DNA from: Mucilaginibacter cryoferens
Lineage (GTDB): Bacteria > Bacteroidota > Bacteroidia > Sphingobacteriales > Sphingobacteriaceae
NCBI RefSeq assembly: GCF_014205845.1
Contig: NZ_JACHCR010000036.1
Span: 1-45,831, forward strand
DNA length: 45,831 nt
Reading direction: 5' to 3'
Part shown: positions 40,224 through 45,831 of the stretch, in pieces
Layout of the letters: each line of letters starts with the position of its first letter
Numbering within the stretch: the first letter of the stretch is position 1
The notes under the pieces: generated by a model
Seen by the model: the letters and a program-made list of their open reading frames with translations, nothing else
Told to the model about the DNA's origin: nothing
The model's database searches: none
Made by a program: the position numbers and the translations under genes

Positions 40224-41105
40224 ATGATTGAATTGCCGGTAGTTCCTGCTGCGAGCCAAACCCAACGCAAGCCCGATTGGCTTAGGGTAAAGCTCCCTAT
40301 TGGAAAAGAATATGCACACGTGCGCGGTTTAGTTGATGAACATAAACTGCACACCATTTGCGAAAGTGGTAACTGCCCAAATATGGGCGAGTGCTGGGGA
40401 GCCGGTACGGCAACCTTTATGATATTGGGTAATATTTGTACCCGATCCTGCTCGTTTTGCGCTGTAGCAACCGGCAGGCCCTTAGCCGTTGATGTTGATG
40501 AGCCAAACCGGGTAGCCACATCGGTAAAACTGATGCAGGTAAAGCATTGTGTTATAACCTCGGTAGACCGCGATGACCTTAAAGATGGCGGTTCCATCAT
40601 TTGGGCCGAAACCATCAATGCCATCCGCCGCGAAAGCCCCGACACTACTTTAGAAACCCTATTGCCCGATTTTAGAGGTAACTGGGATAACCTTGCCCGC
40701 GTATTAGAAACCCGCCCCGAGGTTGTATCGCACAACCTGGAAACCGTAAGGCGTTTAACCAAAGAAGTACGCATACAAGCTAAATATGATAGGAGCCTGG
40801 AAGCTTTAAAACATGTATCGGCTGCTGGTTTGCGCACAAAATCGGGCATTATGCTTGGCCTGGGCGAAACCGAAGACGATTTGTTAGAAGCCATGGACGA
40901 TTTACTTGCAGCTGGTGTTCATATCCTTACACTGGGCCAGTATCTGCAACCTACCCGTAACCACCACCCGGTTTTGGATTGGATTCATCCGGATCAGTTT
41001 GCCAGGCTAAAACAAATTGGCCTTGATAAGGGTTTTAAATATGTAGAAAGCGGCCCATTGGTAAGGTCATCTTACCATGCCGAAAAACACTTGTTTGAAA
41101 TATGA
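40224..41105 (+). CDS. lipA: Lipoyl synthase
   Basis: 293 residues. The auxiliary cluster cysteines are C46, C51 and C57 ([13 protein letters not shown]) and the radical-SAM cluster is C72-x3-C76-x2-C79 (CTRSCSFC). The C-terminal RSSYHA supplies the Ser ligand of the auxiliary cluster. It inserts two sulfurs into octanoyl groups on carrier proteins such as the pyruvate dehydrogenase E2. All key residues are present. Followed at 24 bases by a sigma factor gene. Confidence 0.97.
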   Translation: MIELPVVPAASQTQRKPDWLRVKLPIGKEYAHVRGLVDEHKLHTICESGNCPNMGECWGAGTATFMILGNICTRSCSFCAVATGRPLAVDVDEPNRVATSVKLMQVKHCVITSVDRDDLKDGGSIIWAETINAIRRESPDTTLETLLPDFRGNWDNLARVLETRPEVVSHNLETVRRLTKEVRIQAKYDRSLEALKHVSAAGLRTKSGIMLGLGETEDDLLEAMDDLLAAGVHILTLGQYLQPTRNHHPVLDWIHPDQFARLKQIGLDKGFKYVESGPLVRSSYHAEKHLFEI

Positions 41106-41129
41106 CATTTCCTTTATATATTCACCCTG

Positions 41130-41681
41130 TTGAGTAAGAAACAAAAAATATCACTTTCAGAAGACGAGCTGGTGCTTGCACTGAGGAATCATGAAAAAGT
41201 TGCCGTAGAGGCGCTTTACGACATGTATTCGTCCTCATTGTATGGTGTTATATCCCGCATTGTTATTGATACCGCCGTTGCAGAAGATATTTTACAGGAA
41301 ACTTTCGTAAAAATCTGGCATTCCTTTTCGAGCTATAGTACCGAGAAAGGCCGTTTATTTACCTGGATGGTTAATATTGCGCGTAACCTCGCGATAGATA
41401 AGATCAGATCAAAAGATTTTAAGAATCAAAATAAAAACCAGGAGATTGAAAATAACGTAACTTTCATAGACGAGCAAAGGAATACAGTTTACAAGCCTGA
41501 GTTGATGGGTGTTAAAGATTTAGTTCAGACTTTAAAGCCTGACCAAAAATCAATCATCGATCTGGTTTATTTTAAAGGGTACACACATGTGGAAGCCGCC
41601 GAAGAATTAGGCATCCCTTTGGGTACTATTAAAACCAGGTTGAGAATGGGCATACAGGAACTCAGAAAACATTTTAATTGA
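41130..41681 (+). CDS. ECF RNA polymerase sigma factor
   Basis: 183 residues starting at TTG 41130 (MSKKQKISLSEDEL); no ATG precedes region 2. Sigma region 2 includes EDILQETFVKIWHSFSSY and GRLFTWMVNIARNLAIDKIR, and region 4 is QKSIIDLVYFKGYTHVEAAEELGIPLGTIKTRLRMGIQELR. It resembles SigK-type ECF factors. The stop overlaps the start of an RskA-like anti-sigma gene, so translation is coupled and the pair forms a signalling unit. The regulon is unknown. Confidence 0.93.
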   Translation: MSKKQKISLSEDELVLALRNHEKVAVEALYDMYSSSLYGVISRIVIDTAVAEDILQETFVKIWHSFSSYSTEKGRLFTWMVNIARNLAIDKIRSKDFKNQNKNQEIENNVTFIDEQRNTVYKPELMGVKDLVQTLKPDQKSIIDLVYFKGYTHVEAAEELGIPLGTIKTRLRMGIQELRKHFN

Positions 41682-42532
41682 AAGTGGAAGATTTAAAAGC
41701 ATATATCGAAACAGGGATACTGGAACTTTACGTTCTGGGGGATATTACCCCCGACGAAAAGCGCCAGGTGGAGGAGATGGCTTCAAAACATCCGGAAATA
41801 AAAACCGAATTGGATGAAATAGAGCTATCAATGGAGTTTTATGCAAAAGAAAACGCAGTTGAACCATCTGAGAATTTACGTAGCCGCGTATTAGGCAGCC
41901 TACTTACAAATTTAGCTGATGATAATATTTTTACAGCCGCACCTCTGCACAACGAAAACGACTCATACGAAGAAGAAAATAATATTGTAGCCTTACCGGC
42001 AAGCAAAAAGGAAAATAATTTTTATAAATACGCGTTTGCGGCAAGTTTTGCCTTATTGATAGCAAGTTCTGTAGCGCTGGTAGATGTTAACAGTAAATTA
42101 ACTGATTCAAACAGCCAGCTGGTTGCCTTACAGGCAGATAAGCAGCACTTTGCCAACCAGGTTAACCTGATGGACAAAGAGTTGAGCGTTTTTCGTGATA
42201 CATCATATAAACTGATAAGGTTAAAAGGAACTCCAAAAACACCCACTTCGCTCTTAACTGTGGCATTTAGTCCGGTTCAGAAAAAAGTGATCATTGATCT
42301 GGCCAACATGAAGATGCCGGTGAATGATAAAGAACACCAATACCAGCTTTGGGCCCTTGTAGGTGGTAAACCTGTTGACCTGGGCGTATTTGACTCGGCT
42401 ACAGATTCGGTTACCAATATCAAAGAGATGAAGTCTTTGGCTTCGGCAGATGCATTTGCGGTAACACTTGAGCCGCGTGGCGGCAGTGTTAACCCAACTA
42501 TGGACCAAATGATGGTTATTGGCAAGTTTTAA
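41678..42532 (+). CDS. RskA-like anti-sigma factor
   Basis: 284 residues from TTG 41678, overlapping the sigma stop (TTGA). The N-terminal anti-sigma domain (about 1-75) has EDLKAYIETGILELYVLGDITPDEKRQVEEM, the zinc-free RskA form. One membrane helix (about 112-132, YAFAASFALLIASSVALVDV) leads to a periplasmic coiled segment and an RskA C-terminal domain (about 185-284) with KEHQYQLWALVGGKPVDLGVF and AFAVTLEPRGGS. It holds the sigma factor at the membrane until a signal triggers its proteolysis. Confidence 0.92.
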   Translation: MKVEDLKAYIETGILELYVLGDITPDEKRQVEEMASKHPEIKTELDEIELSMEFYAKENAVEPSENLRSRVLGSLLTNLADDNIFTAAPLHNENDSYEEENNIVALPASKKENNFYKYAFAASFALLIASSVALVDVNSKLTDSNSQLVALQADKQHFANQVNLMDKELSVFRDTSYKLIRLKGTPKTPTSLLTVAFSPVQKKVIIDLANMKMPVNDKEHQYQLWALVGGKPVDLGVFDSATDSVTNIKEMKSLASADAFAVTLEPRGGSVNPTMDQMMVIGKF

Positions 42533-42558
42533 ATAAAAAAGACCCTTTTTGTACTAAA

Positions 42559-42608
42559 ATATATAAACAAGCCTGTTATACGTCTGTATAACAGGCTTGT
42601 TTATATAT
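42559..42608. terminator. Perfect 23-base hairpin after the anti-sigma gene
   Basis: 42559-42581 pairs without mismatch with 42586-42608 around the loop GTCT; the central part is ACAAGCCTGTTATAC / GTATAACAGGCTTGT. The lower stem is AT-rich and there is no T-run, so it may be a transcript end, a protein-binding palindrome, or both. Confidence 0.75.
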
Positions 42609-42742
42609 AATTACTTATATATTTTGCCTTTTGAGGCTATTTTTGTTAACGTAATATCCATTTTATAAATTATTTAACGGTTATTTAACAATAATTCAAA
42701 CCATTTATTCGTTTTTTTGTAACTATTAGGATGCTTCGAACG

Positions 42743-42838
42743 TCTTATAACCAGTTAGATTAAAACAGAACCTGTGGAGTAACGAAATTAAAGTGATGAA
42801 TCTAACTCATAAACATGAGTATTTAGTTCTTTATAAGA
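42743..42838 (+). ncRNA. Candidate multi-stem RNA
   Basis: Nested pairs TCTTATAA/TTATAAGA (42743-42750, 42831-42838), AGTTAGATT/AATCTAACT (42753-42761, 42799-42807), an inner ACAG-AAC-CTGT, and CTCAT-AAAC-ATGAG (42806-42819) form a branched fold of about 96 bases. An intrinsic terminator follows at 42855. No known RNA family is recognised and no promoter is confident; could also be the 3' region of the anti-sigma transcript. Confidence 0.35.
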
Positions 42839-42854
42839 TCAGTTAATAGTTAAT

Positions 42855-42887
42855 AAAAAAGGATGTATGATACTTGCATCCTTTTTT
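42855..42887. terminator. Bidirectional intrinsic terminator
   Basis: AAAAAAGGATG (42855-42865) pairs with CATCCTTTTTT (42877-42887), with T-runs on both strands. It ends transcription from the left and overlaps the stop codon of the convergent NAD(P)HX gene. Confidence 0.88.
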
Positions 42888-44392
42888 TATGCCATCAACT
42901 TTGCCATGGTAACCGGCAATTGAGCAACAAGCTTGCCCGGCAATACTACATTAAGCCTGTTAGGTAAAGCCAGTTCATCACCTGCTTTGCCGTGAATATA
43001 AGCCCCTATAATGCAAGCATCTAACGGCGAATAATTTTGCGCCAATAATGCTACAATTACCCCGGTAAGCACATCGCCCATGCCTGCCGATGCCATCGCA
43101 GCATTACCGGTTGAATTAAAATAGCATTTGCCATCCGGCGTTATAGTGATGGTGTAATCGTTTTTTAAAACAATATAAATATTTAGTTCCTTAGCTTTTA
43201 TCAGCCCTGTTTGCAGCCTTTGCCACCAGCTTTTGTGATCTCCAAACAAGCGGTCGAACTCTTTCATGTGCGGGGTTAAGATACTCCCGGCCGGCAATCT
43301 TTTCAATAATTTTTTATCCTCGCCCAATAAATTAAGCGCATCAGCGTCTACAACTAAGACCTTTTTATGATTTTTTATAACGGCAGATAATAATTTTATC
43401 GCATCACTTCCCTTCCCCAAACCCGGACCAATGGCAATGGCATTAAACTTATCCCATTCAATCTCCGGCGATTCACTTTCATTACGTATAATGGCCATAA
43501 TTTCGGGCAGATAACTATTCAATGCTGTCAATCCGCTTTCGGGCACGCAAGCAGTTGTTAAACCGGCACCGGCGTGTGCAGCTGCCGAAGCACTTAGTAA
43601 CGCCGCTCCCATCGTTTTTGCCTGCCCTGCAATGATCAACGCATGCCCATAAGTTCCCTTATTACTGAAACGATGTCGCGGCTTTAGCATTCCGCGAATA
43701 TCTTTCTCTTCGGTAAGCTGGTAGGGTGAGTTTAATGATTGTACAAACTTCTCATTAACGCCAATGCTCACGGCTTCCCAGCAATTAATATAGCGTGCTG
43801 ATTCGGGTAACAGAAAGTTGATTTTCGGTTGCTGAAATGTGATCACCAGATCGGCCTTTATACCTGTGGCATCGGGCAATATCTCACCATCTGAGAAAAA
43901 ACCGGTTGGTACGTCAACAGAAACTACGGTTCTATCAAGATCATTAATATGTTTAACCAGCCGTTCATAGTTGCCGGTAAGCGGCTTATTTAGTCCGCTA
44001 CCAAGCAGGGCATCAATTATTATAGCGCTTTCTTCGATGGGCAGGGTATCTCCTTTATTTATTTCGGTTATATCAATACCCGTTTTTTGTAACCTATAAA
44101 AATTCGCGGTAAAATCCTCTGATTCCTTTTGGCTGAACCGGGCAATTTTAACGTTGATGTTTTTATATTGATGGTCTTTAAGCAGGCGGGCAATAGCAAG
44201 CCCGTCTCCCCCATTATTACCGGTACCACAGTAAAAAGAAATACTTTTACTTTTATCCGGAAAGTGATTAATAAACCAACCTACAAATGCCTTCGAGGCC
44301 CGTTCCATCAGATCGATAGATGAGATCGGTTCATTGGCTATAGTAAAGGCATCGGCCTGGCGTATTTGTTCGGAGATGAGTAATGGTAGCAT
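42887..44392 (-). CDS. nnrD: Bifunctional NAD(P)H-hydrate epimerase / dehydratase
   Basis: 501 residues with both domains fused, as in E. coli NnrD (YjeF). The N-terminal epimerase (about 1-215) has YCGTGNNGGDGLAIARLL and VSVDVPTGF; the C-terminal dehydratase (about 225-500) has GHALIIAGQAKTMGAALLSA, ILTPHMKEFDRLFG and GNAAMASAGMGDVLTGVI, the ADP-binding motif. It repairs hydrated NADH and NADPH in the cytoplasm. It is followed on the other side by anmK, 53 bases upstream, transcribed the same way. Confidence 0.96.
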   Translation of the reverse strand: MLPLLISEQIRQADAFTIANEPISSIDLMERASKAFVGWFINHFPDKSKSISFYCGTGNNGGDGLAIARLLKDHQYKNINVKIARFSQKESEDFTANFYRLQKTGIDITEINKGDTLPIEESAIIIDALLGSGLNKPLTGNYERLVKHINDLDRTVVSVDVPTGFFSDGEILPDATGIKADLVITFQQPKINFLLPESARYINCWEAVSIGVNEKFVQSLNSPYQLTEEKDIRGMLKPRHRFSNKGTYGHALIIAGQAKTMGAALLSASAAAHAGAGLTTACVPESGLTALNSYLPEIMAIIRNESESPEIEWDKFNAIAIGPGLGKGSDAIKLLSAVIKNHKKVLVVDADALNLLGEDKKLLKRLPAGSILTPHMKEFDRLFGDHKSWWQRLQTGLIKAKELNIYIVLKNDYTITITPDGKCYFNSTGNAAMASAGMGDVLTGVIVALLAQNYSPLDACIIGAYIHGKAGDELALPNRLNVVLPGKLVAQLPVTMAKLMA

Positions 44393-44445
44393 ATTACTCT
44401 AAAGTACTGAATTATATGTTTTGTTTTGATGTTGCTATCATATCT

Positions 44446-45633
44446 TCAAAAGGGGAAACTGAGCTTTCCCATCAAAACTTCCGGATTTTCTCCTATAGCC
44501 ACAGGTTCGCCGCATAATGCTTCATTTCCTAACAAAGCAAATAATATTGCCTCTTTAGCATCCGGATCGATGCCTAAACCGCCGGTATCTTCAACATTTG
44601 TAAATACCTGTTTTAACTGGTCTACCACAAATGGATTTCTGGCACCGCCACCACTTATAAATATGTTAAGGCCATTCGTATTAATATTAACCTTAATAAA
44701 ATTTATAATTGTTACGGATGTAAAAACACTTAACGTACTTACCAGGTCTTCGTTATTTATGTTACCTGTTCCCGACCGCTGCTTTGCCTCCTCAACAAAC
44801 GCCAGGTTAAACAACTCTGGCCCGGTGGTTTTTGGCGCCGCTTCATTAAAAAACGGATGATGGAGTAAGGCGGCAAGCAAATGGTCATTTACTTTGCCGC
44901 TATTGGCTATGTTAGCGTCCTCATCAAACGGCTTATTAAAATATTTGCGGCAGGCAGCATCTATCAATGTATTACCAGGGCCAATATCCGTACACAATAC
45001 CTTACGGGTATCACCATCGGCAGGTAAATAGGTTAAGTTGGCTATACCTCCAATGTTTAGCAAAACCCTTTCTTCTCCCGGCTTGCTCCCCAGCAACACA
45101 TCGCCATATAAAGCTAATGGTGCACCTTCACCACCACCCGCTATATGCTTTTGTCTAAAATCACTTATAGTGAGTATGCCGGTTTTTACGGCCAAGTGGT
45201 CGCCATCACCAATTTGTAGGGTGGCATTAGGATAGCTTTCCTGTTTATGTAATCTTTTAGGCGCGTGATAAATGGTTTGCCCGTGGCTGGCTATCAGATC
45301 AACCATATCGGGGTCGATGTTCCATTTTGAAAGGGCCTGCAATACCAGTTTACCATGATAATTCCCTATATAAGCGTTCAGTAAAGTCAGCTTTTCCAGA
45401 TTTACAGTTTTCTTAGCGAATACCTGTTGCACATCCGCTTTAAAACTTTCGGGATAAGGAATAGTTATAAACTGCTGTAGTTTAAACCGGGTTTGCAAAC
45501 CGTTGCCAGTAAACCGGCACAGGGCAATATCCAGGCCATCCAATGATGTGCCAGACATTAATCCGATAATGGTTTTAGTTGGCTTTTGAGCAATATCAAA
45601 AAGCTTTTGCAAATTTTGGTTTAACGGTAACAT
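44446..45633 (-). CDS. anmK: Anhydro-N-acetylmuramic acid kinase
   Basis: 395 residues. GLMSGTSLDGLDIAL near the start is the AnmK phosphate-binding motif; ASHGQTIYHAP, NIGGIANLTYLPAD and the C-terminal FISGGGARNPFVVDQL complete the ASKHA kinase fold. It opens and phosphorylates anhydro-MurNAc from recycled peptidoglycan, giving MurNAc-6-phosphate. The divergent nagB, also in amino-sugar use, lies 104 bases away, suggesting shared control of recycling. Confidence 0.95.
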   Translation of the reverse strand: MLPLNQNLQKLFDIAQKPTKTIIGLMSGTSLDGLDIALCRFTGNGLQTRFKLQQFITIPYPESFKADVQQVFAKKTVNLEKLTLLNAYIGNYHGKLVLQALSKWNIDPDMVDLIASHGQTIYHAPKRLHKQESYPNATLQIGDGDHLAVKTGILTISDFRQKHIAGGGEGAPLALYGDVLLGSKPGEERVLLNIGGIANLTYLPADGDTRKVLCTDIGPGNTLIDAACRKYFNKPFDEDANIANSGKVNDHLLAALLHHPFFNEAAPKTTGPELFNLAFVEEAKQRSGTGNINNEDLVSTLSVFTSVTIINFIKVNINTNGLNIFISGGGARNPFVVDQLKQVFTNVEDTGGLGIDPDAKEAILFALLGNEALCGEPVAIGENPEVLMGKLSFPF

Positions 45634-45702
45634 CCGGTTAAATTACTATTTGTTGGGCGTTTACAAAAGTTAAAATAATAGGTGCGCTATGTAAATATCT
45701 GA

Positions 45703-45710
45703 TATATTTG
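45703..45710 (+). promoter_or_regulatory. nagB -7 box
   Basis: TATATTTG matches TAnnTTTG; transcription would begin about 20 bases before the nagB ATG. The -33 element is not clear. Confidence 0.5.
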
Positions 45711-45736
45711 TTTTCAACCAAATTCAACCCCATCCC

Positions 45737-45831
45737 ATGGCCCGATTAAATTTATTGGAAGAGACCCGGTACGAGAAGCTGCCGGTAAGCGTTTATGGCA
45801 ACCAGCAGGAAGCATCAATTGCCGTAGCAGG
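45737..45831 (+). CDS. nagB: Glucosamine-6-phosphate deaminase, N-terminal fragment cut by window edge
   Basis: Starting at ATG 45737, the frame is open to the window end and reads MARLNLLEETRYEKLPVSVY followed by GNQQEASIAVA. This matches the N-terminal extension of Bacteroidota glucosamine-6-phosphate deaminases. The enzyme converts GlcN-6-P to fructose-6-phosphate and ammonia, the reverse direction of GlmS. Only 31 codons are visible, so the call rests on this N-terminal segment. Confidence 0.8.
   Translation, partial: MARLNLLEETRYEKLPVSVYGNQQEASIAVA

Noticed and set aside
42743..42838. tRNA gene
   Set aside because: The nested stems look partly cloverleaf-like, but there is no TTCGA-type T loop, D loop or CCA end.

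Overview
The window is a stretch of chromosome from a Bacteroidota bacterium, most likely family Sphingobacteriaceae (Mucilaginibacter or Pedobacter type). The evidence is TAnnTTTG-type -7 promoter boxes, family signatures such as DUF4270, GH92, YtxJ, DUF4377, AstE-type astacin lipoproteins and a CarB without its regulatory domain, and intergenic DNA full of short repeats. No rRNA, tRNA, CRISPR array, prophage or transposase gene was seen. Assignments come from reading the translations, not from a database search.

Layout. 1-4.5 kb: the 5' end of a GH92 glycosidase (minus strand), a LemA-TPM-TPM cell-envelope operon, a conserved hypothetical gene overlapping a Nudix hydrolase, a secreted NTF2-like protein, and a DUF433/DUF5615 toxin-antitoxin pair. 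4.6-8.2 kb: an iron-uptake operon (TonB-dependent receptor then PepSY membrane protein) behind a Fur-like palindrome. 8.5-11.1 kb: divergent oxyR and katA around a readable OxyR site. 11.2-17 kb: glmS, a DUF4270 lipoprotein, a GT5-only glycogen-synthase-like protein, then panC and panD. 17-26.6 kb: a TonB-domain protein, a lipoprotein, a Crp/Fnr regulator with its probable target (sterol desaturase family), carB with a structured leader, and several envelope proteins including an NHL-repeat lipoprotein. 26.7-29.4 kb: a duplicated palindromic element, radA carrying a repeat-derived insertion, and a DUF1569 protein. 29.4-37.7 kb: an accessory region in which unrelated small genes (two membrane proteins, an immunity-like protein, one unknown, a bacteriocin-like remnant) lie between copies of a mosaic dispersed element; it also holds a DUF4377/astacin lipoprotein pair, a beta-barrel gene and an alpha-oxoamine synthase with a TetR regulator. 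37.7-45.8 kb: housekeeping genes: a TPR protein, ribH, a tiny lipoprotein, ytxJ, lipA, an ECF sigma/anti-sigma pair, bifunctional NAD(P)HX repair enzyme, anmK and the start of nagB.

The most unusual content is non-coding. At least six intergenic islands are each built from one short word repeated in both orientations, so each can fold into long hairpins; one word family also sits in frame inside radA and adds 20 residues. A second, unrelated mosaic repeat delimits the accessory genes at 29.5-37.5 kb and supplies the start codon of one of them. Functionally, the core genes cover oxidative stress (oxyR, katA, ytxJ), cofactors (panC/panD, ribH, lipA, NAD(P)HX repair), amino-sugar recycling (glmS, anmK, nagB) and envelope maintenance.
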